Assembly: GCA_020086605.1 (NCBI GenBank)
Contig: JACBWW010000020.1
Span: 13,810,722-13,874,721, forward strand
Length of the DNA stretch: 64,000 nt
Source of the DNA: Lanius collurio
Lineage: Eukaryota > Chordata > Aves > Passeriformes > Laniidae
Direction: 5' to 3'
Numbering within the stretch: the stretch's first letter is position 1; each line of letters starts with the position of its first letter. Below are positions 1-11,938 of this stretch, in pieces. The notes under the pieces were generated by a model. The model was given only the letters and a program-made list of their open reading frames with translations. It was not told where the DNA came from and made no database searches. Made by a program: the position numbers and the translations under genes.

Positions 1-1440
1 AATCAGTCGATTGCTTACCATTACCCATCAACTACCAGGATTCATGTTAGTTTTTCACAACCTCTGCTAAAACATCCTTACAGCAGGCAATCTCAAGTAC
101 TCAAATCCCCCCTGAACTAGCACTTGAAGTCACCACTCTCTTCAGCTCAAACCCTGCAGCAGCCCTTTCTAGACTCCTCAGGCATTTCCTAAGGAAGTCA
201 CCATCCCTTCTGACCAATGGCACAGCAGAGTCTACTCAACACCACAGCAAAAATCACCAGTTTTGTCATTGGTTTCCAGCTTAGCTGCAGAACTGAAGAA
301 CAAGAAGAATAATCCAGGTTTCCAAGTCACGCAGTCTCTCTCCTAGCAAATGATTCCCACAGTTCTAATCTACTATTTAGATGACTCTTGCTGGGAAAGG
401 CACATTCACTTGTGCTGCTTCAGAGCCAAGAATCCTCCTCCTTGTTAAAACAGTTATGTTTACTTCATAACACAGGATAAAATTACTCCTTATCCCAAAG
501 AGTCTTCTCCAGACCTTGATATCCCTTAGATGACAAAAAAAACCAAAAACCAAAACCAAAAAATACAAGCCAAAAAGTATTCCATCACACACTTATTGCT
601 GTAAAGGAAGAACAAAAATATCCACACTCCACATGACTGTTCCAGGCAAGGAAATTAATCAGCCAAGATTTTATCCCAAGGTCATCGTAAGAGGATGTCT
701 CGTCCTTTAAGTGCTAAGACATCTGCACTCTTAGTTTAACTAAATGTAATTATGCCGGCAGAAAATAGTTTTAAACCCAAGACAGACAACTCATTGAGGC
801 GTTCAGAAAATACTAGAGCATGAGATGGCAGGACGACGACACGTAGCATCTAGAACAAACTGGAGGAGCACACCGTCGAGCTAGAGGGCACAGCAAAGCT
901 GCAGCAGCTCAGCAGCAACTGTACCTCAGCTCTGGGGCAACACAGCCGATCTTCCGTGAAGCACCGAAACTTGCAGCAGATACTGTTACCCTGAACAGCT
1001 AACTGCAGATACCATTTACCACGTACAGCTACCAACAGCATCCACAACACACAAAGCCTACCAGCGCATCCCCACTGCAGAGGTGGGTTTTTGTCTTGGT
1101 TTTAGTTATTTTGTGTTTAAAGCCCAGAAGTACATTTACTCTCCCTAGCAAGCAGGAGCACAGACAAGAACCATAAAATAGCAAACAAGCAGGCAAAGCA
1201 ATGAAGTACAAATACAAACCGTTACACTTTCCATTTTATCTGCCTCTCTCTAGCAGCAACAAGAAGTAGCTCCGTTGCTGCCTTGGGACCCTAGCAAATT
1301 CCTGACAACTTCCAAGACGGATTCGTGGGGCTCACGTTTTTTTCCGAGGACTGTATCTTTTGCACACTCCCATATGTAGCCTCGCATGCAACCCTCGAGT
1401 ATGATTTAATCGCAGACCTCAACCCGTTCACTCTAGAAAT
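1..1440 (-). other. Presumed APBB2 first-intron sequence; no exon seen
   Basis: No reading frame here has exon-like borders or a recognisable protein. The stretch lies downstream, on the minus strand, of the CpG island at about 1.5-2.2 kb. If that island is the APBB2 promoter, this is the start of its first intron. The assignment rests only on vertebrate synteny (APBB2-UCHL1-LIMCH1). An A-run of about 18 bases sits at 1446-1463, just at the island edge. Confidence 0.35.
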
Positions 1441-1950
1441 TAAAGAAAAAAAAAAAAAAAAAAGGTACTTCTACGGGCACTTTTGCCACTTTTTAGGCTT
1501 TTTTACCGCTCCACCACCAGCAGAGCAAGACCGGCCGCCGCTGCTATTCGCCGCCCGCAGGAACAGAGCCCACGCTCGCAGCAGGCTCGGCCAGCGCTCT
1601 GCAGTAGCAGCGGCAGCGCTCCGGCACACGGGGGCAAGGCAGCGGATCGCAGCCCGGCCCCGGCCCCCCACCCCCGAGACCGAGATGCGCCGGAATCACC
1701 CCAGGCAAGGACGGCGGGACCCTCCCCCGGCCTCCTGCCCAGTCGCACGGGCAGCGGGCCGGGCGGAGCGGCAGCACCGCGGGCGGCCGCGCACCGGAGC
1801 TCTGCCGCGGGACGCGCTGCGCTGCGCTGCCCTCCCCGCCGCGGAACGCACCTGCCTGCCCACCGCTCCGCCGCCCGCCCCGGAGGCGCCCGAAGCCGCT
1901 GCGGGATGCGGCCAGCCTTCCGGAAACGCTTCCCAGCCCGCTGCGCTTAC

Positions 1951-2110
1951 CCAGGAAACGATTCCGGCCGCCGGCCGCCACCGCCCCTCCTCTCCCTCCG
2001 CCCCGGCCGCCGCCCAGAGCCGCGGCCCGCAGGGTGCCGGCCGGGCGGGGCGAGGCGGGCGGGGGGGCGATGGCTGCGCCGCCATGGCGGCTGTGGGCCC
2101 CCGCCCCGCC
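1951..2110 (-). other. Candidate non-coding first exon (minus strand) ending at a GTAAGC donor
   Basis: Read on the minus strand, sequence from the GC-box cluster runs to CCTGG followed by GTAAGC, a strong donor at 1950/1949. The start is not fixed by any TATA element and is a guess. Two other donors nearby (about 1850 and about 2190) could define different first exons, so the borders are provisional. Confidence 0.3.
2078..2091. promoter_or_regulatory. 14-bp perfect palindrome with YY1-like ATGGCGGC cores
   Basis: GCCGCCATGGCGGC is its own reverse complement and gives an ATGGCGGC core on both strands. ATGGCGGC resembles the core of YY1 sites that often sit just downstream of start sites in CpG-island promoters. 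It lies beside the GC-box cluster of the 1.5-2.2 kb island. Binding is inferred from the motif only. Confidence 0.35.
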
Positions 2111-2424
2111 CGAGCCAGGGCCGCGGCCTCTCGGCGGTGCCGCCCTCGGGATTTCAGGTCAACAGCCCTCATCAGAGCAGATGTACCTACCTCTGTGAAG
2201 GAGTAGGGGTTGTGTGTGACGCAGGTCTACCCCCTGAAAAAACAATGATCTATTTTTGTCTCCTTAGGGAAAAAAGATTGGTCTTGGCTCGTGCTTGGCA
2301 CGTGTAATGCCCATTTCAAGGTGAGGCAGTGGTAATTGGTAACCCTCCCAAAATGCCACCTGCTTTATCCGAGTGCTTCTCTGACAGCAGTGAGAGGCAG
2401 AGAGGTAGACAGCCAAGTAGGCTA

Positions 2425-2757
2425 GGAAGCCCTAGAATAAGATTATCTGAAAGGAGGTTGTACATAGCTCAGGGCTGGCCACTTCTCCAAGGTAAAAAGC
2501 AATAGGACAAGAAGAAAGAGCCTCAAGTTGCACCATGGCAGGTTTATACTGGATATTAAGGAAAATTTCTTCACTGAACGTGTTGTTAAGCATTGGAAAA
2601 GGGTGCCCAGGGAAATGGTGGAACACCATCTCTGGAGGTACTTAAAAAGATGAGTAGATGTAATACTTGGGAATGTGATTTGGTGGCAGTTGGGTTAATG
2701 GATGCTTCATGATCTTAAATCCAACCCTAACAATTGTATGTTTCTGTGATTCTAAGA
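2425..2757 (+). mobile_element. CR1 LINE, 5'-truncated 3' fragment
   Basis: The stretch aligns by eye with the 3' part of avian CR1 elements: a diverged form of the block that reads 'gtttaggttggatattagg', then 'ttcttcac', then 'ggaacaggctccccagggaagtgg', and a terminal tail with 'ttctgtgattct'. Many substitutions and small indels mark an old copy. No open frame survives. Confidence 0.75.
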
Positions 2758-4642
2758 ATGAGTTGTTTGGATATAGACTCCAAGTAGCAACATGGTGCTA
2801 GGTTAAACACCCACATGGCTGATGAACATTAGCAAACCCCTCCGGTCATGGGCTAAAGGAGTGTGCTTGGCATCAGCATAGCGCTCCAGCAGCTGTGTTC
2901 TGGGGGGTGTCAAAACTCAGGTAACCAGTGTGAATGGAAAGGAACGGGACATTCTCATGTGCGGAAAACAAACAAGTAAAGGACCAGGCCTGGCAACTTC
3001 ACTGCTCTAACCTGTGTGCACTACTATAGGGTTACTGTAGGGTTGAGATTAAATCCCTAGACACATCTTGAGATGGACAAGTAGAGAATCACAGCAATGT
3101 CCTGAACAGTTAGAAATAAGTCTTAATAGAATGCATCCTTAGGAAGATACTTCTGTTTAGCACTTTCCAAATATGTGGAATATTGTCTGTTCTGTCAAGA
3201 TAGGCTTTTGAGATTACAGGGGAAGTAACTGGTCATTGCTGAAGCAAAAAATTCAACATAGGACGGTAGTTCAGTGGAAAGCATGTAAATGACCTTTTAT
3301 TTCTACACCTTCTAACAATTTTAGGAAGTCCCTGGAACAGCAGATGCACAACAATCATCAGTAAAATAGTGTCGTATTGGAGTGACCTAAGATGTATAAG
3401 GAGGTCAAAGAAGTCTATTACAACAATGAAATTGGCATCTCATACATTTTCCTACATGTTCTTGTAAATGTAAACACATTTAGTAGTCCTGTTGAGGTGC
3501 CCAAGTCTACTTTAAAATTTATCACACCTTTTATAACAGCAAATCTATTAATCTGCAAGAGATGATTTTTCCTATGCATTCTAGAACCTTCGTCTGTATT
3601 TTGTTTCCTGCCTTTTACAACCATGTTCCTGGTAATAGCAGAACACTCATGAACTGAGAAAAATTTAAAGGATCATTAAGATTAATAGCAATATTATGTC
3701 TTTAATTAGAAATGTTTATGGTTTTAGAAGATCATATTGACATCCACTAGCCTAAAGAACATAAAAAAATACTTGTAATTATAAGTACTGCAGTGATGAA
3801 CAAGAAGAAACAACAATTAGGCGAAGACATACAACAACTAGGCAAAGTAATTCAGAACAAAGCACCTAGAAATTATACTTTAATATATAACAACTTACTC
3901 CTAAATGTATTGTTCTTTTCTGTAGGGGTACCCACTTTTTCATTTTGTCTTAAAATTGGACATGATTTAATTTCCTAACACTTTTATGAGCTAAAACTCA
4001 CATTTTAATTTATATTTTTAGATCCAAGACTATGATGATGGTCCAAAAAAGCCTCCAAATGTTTATAATGGTCTGTAATAAAAACATGTCATTCTGATCA
4101 GTTTCAGAAGAACCAATGACCCCCTGAGACATCCAAAGGTGATTCACCAAATTCCAGCATTTGTAAATCAGGTTGCTTCCCTCTTCAGCAAAGCACATCA
4201 TCCAGCAGGAGGGAAAGCTTTCATGCTTGGACAGCATACTGGAGAAGAACTCTCCCTGGAAAACACACTGTGTCTACTGAAGAGATGCAAGACAACTAGC
4301 AGGTTACCAGGTTTATTAGTGAATGACCTATTAATAAATTTCCCTGACAGAAAACCTCAAGCAACATACTCAGAAATTAATATTCCTTTAATAAAAATAA
4401 GTGTAGTAACACTGCATTGTAGTTTTCGCTATGTGGTTAGAGTTACAATTAATATTTAGTTACATAGTTTATACAATGCACTCTGGATTGCAGTGTAGTA
4501 TGCAGTGCCATAAAAATGAAGTAACAAAATAAGGAATTTCATATACATCCTAAATGGACAGCCGCTCAATGCACTCACTTCTTGGAAACATTTCCGTGTG
4601 GATGCACAGCTTGCCTAGGCTCAGCAGGTCTCATCAAATATT
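2758..4642. other. Intergenic, no gene recognised
   Basis: AT-rich unique-looking sequence. The short open frames here (for example 4139-4459 on the plus strand) have no recognisable domain, no conserved motif and no splice context. I see no RNA gene. Confidence 0.6.
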
Positions 4643-4712
4643 TCATAGAAACATAGAATGTAATGATTTGGAAGGGACCCACAAGAATAATCAAAATCCA
4701 ACTCTTGAGCAC
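4643..4712 (-). mobile_element. CR1 LINE 3' tail fragment, inverted
   Basis: The plus strand reads 'tcatagaaacatagaatg' and then 'ttggaagggaccc', the reverse complement of the typical CR1 3' end (gggtcccttccaa ... attctatg). Only about 70 bases can be recognised. Confidence 0.65.
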
Positions 4713-6950
4713 TTACTCTTTTACTTAAGACACAAACATCTTGTGGAATAGTATTTATAAACAACAGTGGGGAAAAGAAAGAGGCCTTTGTATGTTATCA
4801 ACTCATACCAAAAGAATTTCATTATCATCTTGCTGTTCTTGTGTGTGAACTATCGACTGCAATTTTATTTTGGTCAAAGTGTCTCCGACTTTGCAGCAAG
4901 GAATGACAGTCCATAGGAATCTCCATTGGCAAGTAAACCTCTGCAACTGACCTTCCCCCGTGCCACACGGGTTTGCAGGCCCTGCATCAGTACTGACTGT
5001 GCCCCAAGTGTGCTCTCAGGAAAAGTTCGTCCTTTCTCCCCTGCTTTCTTCTATATACCAGCTTTTTACTTGTGGGTCAGTCCGAGGGGTAGTTAGAGTA
5101 CGCAATGATCCCATCTCGAGAAACTCGTCTCACTGCATCGGGAAGCAGGAACGTGGTGACTATGAAATAAGCAAGGCTACCATCTAGTGGTGCCGCTGCG
5201 CTTCCACAGCACAAACACCGTCTTTTGCTGAATGTGTTGATCCTGAACACATAAACTTAATTAAGAAAATTCAGTTATGGCAGAATGGTAATTTTTTTCT
5301 GAACACTTTCTTTAACATTTTCACACAGCTACATTAAGTCTCCATTTTAAATACAAAATCAAATAATTTTTAAGAAAAAACATAAACCACCACACAGTGC
5401 TCAAGCAGCTGGGAGATTTAAGAATTAGACTCGTGGTTTGTAATTTTTCATTACAGGCTTGAACATGCTCAGAGGGTTCAGTCCCCCAGACACATTGCTT
5501 CTCAGGACCTGCGTGAAAGCATGTATGGCTCCCATTCTTTCAAATTCCTCTCTCCCTAGTGCTCCCTGGGCTAGCATATAGTGAAAGATTAATTCTGCCA
5601 TGGACAAACTTCCCTGTGTTATTTATAGAGAAGCAAAGGCCACAAGACATCAGTCTCAGATAAGATTATTCCAGTAGTTAAAACAAATCAGGAACTAAGT
5701 CAGGGCCTCCTGCTATACTCATGGAGCCCTCTCCCATTTGCTGTATTAGCTGTCTCAGGCACGTTGCCACTATGTTAACAAAGGCTGTATGGGAACAAGT
5801 GCAAGTGGAGCAATTTGTAGGCCAGCGTATTCTGATATCTTGGCGTGCCAAGCAAGGCAGAATGATAATTTTCTAGTTTCTCTCTAGCTCTTCAGGAATG
5901 CAATGCCTTGCATCCAGGAATGATTGTAAAGTAATTATAAGTGATCTCTTGTATATCTATCTAGATGTAATTCTCTGATCTCTCCTTTCTCTGCCTGTTA
6001 CACAGTGGTATATTGAGATTTCCTATAGGAAGGGTGAAGGGAAGGTGGCCTCACCTGACTGGTCCTCAGGCATATAAACTCCTTGGTTATGTGGTGAAAT
6101 TACCCAGCCCACCCACTCATCCAAACAGGGGCAGATCCATTTTTTTTATTATTACAGGCAAGTTCTGAGGGGTGTGAGCAGGATGACTGCACTTGCTCAC
6201 AATCACCATATTTGAAACAGGAGAACATATCAACTGACCACTGCAGGAGAACAGTCCATTTGGGACTTCCTTCTGGCTGGAGAGGCCAGATGGGGGAAAG
6301 CTGCTGTTTGTGACAAAAAAAGCTGCTATTAATGCAGAGTTTCTAAATGCTACAGTAGCTGCTTAGGCACTGCTAGAAGCCAGTAGCTGCTTTCAGAGCC
6401 GACTTTTCTGCAAACTCCGCTTACTCTTTTATGTGGCTCTGGTGGACAAAAATACTCAAAAGCTGCCACAGAGCAAGGCCTGTAATTATAGGTAGTCAAA
6501 TAAAAGAATAGCTCACACTTTCGAAGTTGACATTACCTAGATTTTCTTGCCTTGGCTGCTTAAAATGGGAACTACAGCCCTGATGGGCACTGAAACATAT
6601 CACCAATATTTACCTACAACTGAGAAATATGAATACAAGAGAGATTTTGCAATGCAGGTTGCGTTTGAGACTACAGATATTTTGAGTTGTTCAAACAGCA
6701 CAAAATAAAGCACAGCTTGTAAGTCTTGGGAAAACACCTGTCCATTGCCAGCAGCTGCTGTGCTTCAGTCCTGCTGCTCTGGCATCTTGGAGCTTTCCCT
6801 GGAAGAGCTTCGCTGCAAGTTCTTCCCAACAGGCAGCCAAGGATGGTGTATCAGCACAGCTCCCTGTGAGGCAGTCAGGAAAGCCATGTTTCAGGCCAGA
6901 ATGGCTAACTCACTCATGCTATGTATGGGGCTTTGAGAAACCTGCCTGGT
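4713..6950. other. Intergenic, no gene recognised
   Basis: I see no exon, RNA gene or clear repeat here. Around 4950-5200 the sequence is slightly richer in CpG but has no convincing promoter layout or coding frame. Confidence 0.55.
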
Positions 6951-6954
6951 AGAG

Positions 6955-8436
6955 TTGAAGGTGTCGCTACCTGTGGCAGGGGGTTTGAGACCTCTCGCAA
7001 AGATTTTTGAATAGTCTTGGGAATCTGGAGAGGTCACATTTGACTGGAAGCTGGCAAATGTTCCAATTTTCAAGAAGGGCAAGAAGGATGACCTTGGGAA
7101 CTACAGACCTGTCATTCTTACTTTGGTGCCTGGTAAAATCATGGAGAAAATTATTCTAGGAGTTATTAAAAAAACATTTGAAGGACAACGCAGTCATCGG
7201 TCACAGTCAACATGGCTTCATGAGGGGAAAGTCCTGTTCCACTAACTTAATTTGCTTTTATGACAAGTTAACTCACCTAGGTAATCAAGGGAAGCCAGCT
7301 GATGTAATCTTTTTGGATTTCAGTAAAGCTTTCCATACTGTCTCTCAAGTATCCTTCTGGACAAAATGTTCACCACACAGCTGGATAAACACATCACAGG
7401 ATGGGTGAGAAACTCATGGCTCATGGGTCTGGCACAAAGGGTTATAGTGAGTAGGATGGCATTAGGCTGGTGACCTGTCACTAACAGGGTTCCACAGGGC
7501 TCTAATTTAGGGCCAGTGGTCTTCAACATCCTTGTAAATTACTTGGATGCAAGACCTCGAAGTATAACAGGTAAGTTTACCAACAGCCCTAAATTGTGAG
7601 GAGCTGTTGACTCCCTGGAAGGCAGAGCAGTACCGCAGAGAGACCTTGACAATTTAGAGGGCTGGGTAATCACAACTGAATGAAGTTTAACAAGGGGAAG
7701 TGATGGATTCTGCGCCTGGGTTATACATACAAACTGGAGAACGAGATGTTGGCAAGTAGCACCTTGGAAAGAGATCTCTGTGTCCTGGTTGGTGGAAAAT
7801 TGAACATGAGTCAGCAGTGCCCAGGCAGCCAGGAGGGCCAACTGTGTCCTGGGGGCCATCAGGCACAGCATCGCCAGCTGGGCAAAGATTGTTCCACCCT
7901 GCTTTGCTCTGGTGCAGCCTCACCTTAAATATTGTGTGCAGTTTTGGTCATCACAATACAAGAAGGATCTAAAGCTGTTAGAGGGTGTCCAAAAGAGGGC
8001 TATGAAGATTAGTAAAGGGTTCTTGAGGGGAAGCCATAAAAGAGCAGCTGAGGGCACTTGGTCTGTTCAGCCTGGAGAAGAGGACATTGAGGGGAGACCT
8101 CATTGCAGTTACGCCTTGTGAGGGGAAGAGGATGGGCAGACACTGATCTCTTCACTGTGGTGACCAGTGACAGAATTTGAGGAAACAGCGTGAAGTTGCG
8201 TCAGGGGAGGTTTAAGCTGGATATTAGGAAAAGGTTCTTCACCCAGAGGGTGATTGGGCACTGGAACAGTCTCCCCAGAGAAGTGGTCACAGCACCAAGC
8301 CTGACAGATTTCAAAAAGCATTTGGAAAATATTTTCAGACACATGATGTGATTGTTGAGGTTGTCCTGTGCAGGGCCAGGAGCTGGACTATGATGATCCT
8401 TGTGGGTTTCTTCCAACTCAGGACATTCTGTAATTC
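6955..8436 (+). mobile_element. CR1 LINE, long 5'-truncated copy covering RT through the 3' end
   Basis: About 1.5 kb follows the avian CR1 ORF2 and 3' UTR closely, from the block around 'ggaatctggagaggtc' (7020) through reverse transcriptase and on to 'gggccaggagctggac' and a terminal tail near 8430. CR1 is the dominant non-LTR retrotransposon of birds and inserts with frequent 5' truncation. Here the RT frame is broken by stops and shifts and the YADD region is degraded, so the copy is dead. It lies between the presumed APBB2 promoter and UCHL1. Confidence 0.9.
7178..7408 (+). pseudogene. Remnant of CR1 reverse transcriptase (RT motif A region)
   Basis: This open stretch keeps the CR1 RT segments HGFMRGKSC and VIFLDFSKAF. 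The latter is RT motif A with its metal-binding aspartate still present. The usual D in 'AFDTV' is H here. The frame is lost after about 7345 and resumes in another frame around 7485-7545 with a VPQGS-like block (motif B). It is an inactive fragment inside the 6955-8436 CR1, not a host gene. Confidence 0.85.
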
Positions 8437-8506
8437 TGTCGTCCTTACTAGATGATTTTTAGGGTCTCTTCCAACCCAAACCATTCTAAAATTCTATGAT
8501 TCTATA
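8437..8506 (+). mobile_element. Second CR1 3' tail abutting the first
   Basis: After the first CR1 tail ends, a second set of CR1 3'-end hallmarks follows: 'agatgattttt', 'ggtctcttccaacccaaacc' and 'attctatgattctat'. It is either a separate short CR1 insertion or the end of an older CR1 into which the longer copy jumped. Confidence 0.65.
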
Positions 8507-11308
8507 TTATGCATATATACACACTCACATCCACTAATACACATTAAGAGGTACAGAAAGCTAAGATAAAGTTGGAAACGCTAGGTTTGCTAACAGCAGA
8601 AGGCCGGTGCTTTGTCTCTGAAACAAGAGAGACAAAAGTCCGGTGTCTAATGTCCTAAATACAGCTAGAAAAGCCCAGGCTGCAAATGCACTCAATGGGA
8701 ATTTTGCCCTACGTGTATAAACATACACGGGAAAGAGCAGCATGTTTTGCGTTTATATTTGCAACTGTAGAATGTGATAGAGTCCCATTGTTTTTCTGAT
8801 CCATAGTGTAGTTTCCCTCACAATCTAAACATTTTTCTCCACTGAGACAGGGATTTGTTTCAGCATGTGCATTCATGAGCTAAACTCCTCCATTAAAACA
8901 GGATGGCTCAAGGTCCAAATGATAGTGTTCTTCATACCAGCATGTGCTTTGGGCAAACACTTCAAAACAGCGCTTGTTACACTGACCTTCGGAAAAGAAG
9001 TTTCTCTATCAGTGACAAACACTGTCTAAACACTTCTCTAAAGGGGGACATTTGGAAATACTCTCCTCCTGTGTAGCATGAAAAAATTCCTGATTCAGAG
9101 AGGGAAAGAATCCTCCCTTTCTCCACAGGGTTGGTACTCTGAGAACAGCATCTGAAGATGCATAGGCAGCACTGTATGGTTAGGTTCTGAGACTGGCTGG
9201 GTCAAAGGCAACTTCAAAGGGCTGATGTTTCCCAACTCGATTTGTTTCACTGTATTTTTAATGTTAATTGCTTGCAGTTAAGCCAAGACTAACAACTTTC
9301 CACCAGTGACATCCCCAGCAGTGTCAGAGCAGCTGAGTCCCTGCGCTGCTGCATCGCCCAGCTGGTAAGAGCGGCATGTACAACACAACTGTATTGCATT
9401 AGCAAGACACTGGGTGGTCACCACGTGTGAAACACTTTGTGTCAGCATTATAACTTAAACCAAAAGGTTACGTTCTGCCAGATGTACTTCTGGAAAGTGG
9501 CTATTAATGTAAGATTAAGTCTCTCATTCTTACGCACTTTGAAATCAAAGACTTGACTTGCAAGTACAAGTCGATAACTACTGTTATTTGTAATTAACAC
9601 AGGCAGGCATTGGTACAGCCAAGGCTTTGCAGATTTCATTGCCTAAAAGGCACAATTTGCTAGCGTGACTAAGGGATGCATTTAATGCTTCTATATGCTT
9701 TTACAGGGTGGAGAAGCAAGAGCAGCTCAGATCTAGATGGTGAGGCTTTTTCTTGACAGTGGTCACAGTGAGAAAGTCAAAGCTGAGTTGCTCTGAGTCA
9801 CTTCTGAGTCACTACCCCGCCAGGCCTGCACACCAAGTATATGCAGTGGCTAGGAATTCTAAGGCATGCCTTAGGAGTGATTAAGAAGAGGTAGTTTGAT
9901 GCTGGCTCAGATGCAAAAAATATCTTTCCCCTGCAGTCCTGCACAGTCAGCCCACTTCAGGGCAGGACTAGCTAGGCAGACTCAGGGCAATCCAGGGACC
10001 CCAAGCTCTTGGCTTCAGTCACTGGATTGGCAGCAGCTCTGTGCCAACATCACTCCCCAGGTAAAGCAGGTCTAATAGAAGAGCCATGCTTGAACATCTT
10101 ATAGATTGTCTGCACCTAAGGATTTAGAGTGGAGCACTTCTCCAGCTAAAAACAAAATCCCCATACTTCTCAGGAGTGTGCACACGCAGATTAGGAAGCA
10201 AATCCTTTGGCACAAGTTAGTGTAAATATTGTGCTACATATGTTCTTGTTGATGTGTAGGAGTTCAGGGTAGCTTTAACTACCCTGGACATTTTTGTTAT
10301 GCAAGTGAAGTTTTTAGAGAACATGTTAAGCCGAGCACAACTTATTTCAGAATTTATGTAAGTTGGGGTGAACATATATATAAAGATCAGGAGGAAATTG
10401 TTGACCAGAAGACTACTCATAAGATACAAGAATACAGGACCATGTAAGTTATGTGGAAAAAGCAAGCATCTTTCAGGATTCTGTGACTAAGTTAGCTAAA
10501 AAACAGGTGGTTGGGGTTTTACATTATTTATTTATTTTCATGAAGTGGCTTTGTTGTTCACTGATTTCAAATGTCAACTGCTTTAAATTCCGCTAAAGTT
10601 CTCCCTTTTGGATAAAAAAGACAGCATGAAGGAATACCTTTTACACCTGCCCATCACCGTCAGTCTGCTTTTCCTTCTCCCCAAAAGATGATAGCTGATG
10701 TCCAGGCCATAGTGTAAGATGGTTTTCTTTGCTGAACTGGGGTAGTTACAAGATTTCACAGTAAACCCCCTTCACAAGAGAGTCCTCTTCTACAGGCGCT
10801 TCTGTTGTCATGCAGGCTGGACAAGCCCTTTTTTCTTCAACAGACACAAAAGCCCTTGCAATTCCCTTCTGGCAGAGCCATACTTCTCCCTTCTTCATCC
10901 AACAGCAGTCTAGCCAATTTCTTAATTTACTCCTCACATTCCCCCCAAAGCTAAACTAACATAAAGAGGTATTTGGGAGGTGGCCCGTGGCTTTTCCTCA
11001 GCACCCCATAAACCTGAGGAAGTGCATCTGTACCACTGTAAAAGTACTACTGAGTCAATGTCTTGATATCCTTTCAACTGATCAACAACATTTATTCTGG
11101 CGGAGGATTAACTTGTCCACTGCTTAATTTTGTGGTGAGCTTGCCTCTTTATGTCTTGGAATATCTTAAACCATTTACAAACAGCCTAAATATTCCTCGA
11201 CTGTGCAGCTCCACTTTAAGATAGTGCTAGTGACAGCTACTCACCAGAGCAGAAGTTGGGAAGAGAAATAGAGCTCAAACCTCCTTTATGATGTTAAGTC
11301 ATTTATTC
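8507..11308. other. Intergenic, no gene recognised
   Basis: Unique-looking sequence with no convincing exon. A short imperfect stem-loop (11 bp, one wobble pair) occurs at about 10262-10289. The open frames are short and carry no known motif. Confidence 0.55.
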
Positions 11309-11360
11309 CCTCTGTTATAAATAAGGGACCAGATTACCAATTTAACAATAATCCATTTAT

Positions 11361-11449
11361 TTTGTACTACATTATAGCCTTGTTTGAATGTAATTTTGTA
11401 CTACATTGTAGCCTTGTTTGAATGTAATTTTGTGCTTTGTTGTAGCTTT
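11361..11449. repeat. 34-bp tandem repeat, about 2.5 copies
   Basis: Copies start at 11361, 11395 and 11429. The first two are nearly identical (one A/G change is visible) and the third is diverged and partial. The repeat lies inside the LTR-derived block; short direct repeats are common in LTR regulatory parts. Confidence 0.8.
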
Positions 11450-11861
11450 GTAAGTTAGAATCTCTCTTGTAGTTTAAGAAAGAAACCCTCACGTCGTTGT
11501 GAAGAAACTAGCTTCTTATCAGGCTTGCATTCCAGGGCAAGAATTTACGACCCTTCCTTCCTTACCCCTTCTGAAGCTGGCCTGCCTGGAGAGTAGTAGA
11601 TAAGGAAAAGACAGAAAAAAAAAAAAAGAGAAGAAAAGGGGCTGAATATGCAAACTAGAGCTGAAAAGACCCCTGGGAGTGTAAAAACCCCCAAAAAATA
11701 ATAATTTAAAACGAACCAACAAACTTTTAAGAAAAATGAACCAGGCTACTCTATAGGCAACTACTACCTGGCCAGCTTTTGAGCTGTCCAAGAAGTCACC
11801 GTAACAAAAAGGTCTATTGAAGCCACTGCCCTGAGGACAGCGAATTACCACCATCGCCTTC

Positions 11862-11938
11862 GTATACCCTTTGGTATACAGCCACGCCTCGTGAGGAACG
11901 CTTGAAGGCCCGGCTCTATTACAGGGAGTGATAGAGCC
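11862..11938. other. Two perfect short stem-loops in the ERV block
   Basis: GTATACC/GGTATAC pair at 11862-11868 and 11873-11879 with a 4-base loop. GGCTCTAT/ATAGAGCC pair at 11912-11919 and 11931-11938 with an 11-base loop. If the block is a minus-strand provirus they fall in the leader after the candidate primer site, where retroviral RNAs are highly structured. Confidence 0.5.

Larger units (their letters stand above)
1500..2200 (-). promoter_or_regulatory. APBB2: CpG island, likely APBB2 promoter and non-coding first exon
   Basis: The block is sharply GC-rich and CpG-dense against AT-rich flanks, with clustered GC boxes at about 2041-2070 (Sp1-type GGGCGG). Long open frames on both strands are low-complexity Ala/Pro/Arg/Gly products of base composition, not genes. 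Minus-strand splice donors are visible: GTAAGC after CCTGG (intron would start at 1950), GTGCGT (at about 1850) and GTAGGT (at about 2190). In vertebrates APBB2 (an FE65-like adaptor that binds the APP tail) is transcribed away from UCHL1, and its 5' end is the next promoter upstream. Gene identity is therefore inferred from order and orientation, not from protein sequence. Confidence 0.5.

Noticed and set aside
1325..2307. Overlapping long plus-strand frames (293 and 274 aa)
   Set aside because: They lie in a CpG island, are Ala/Pro/Arg/Gly low-complexity, overlap equally long minus-strand frames, and begin upstream in an A-run. Composition artefact.
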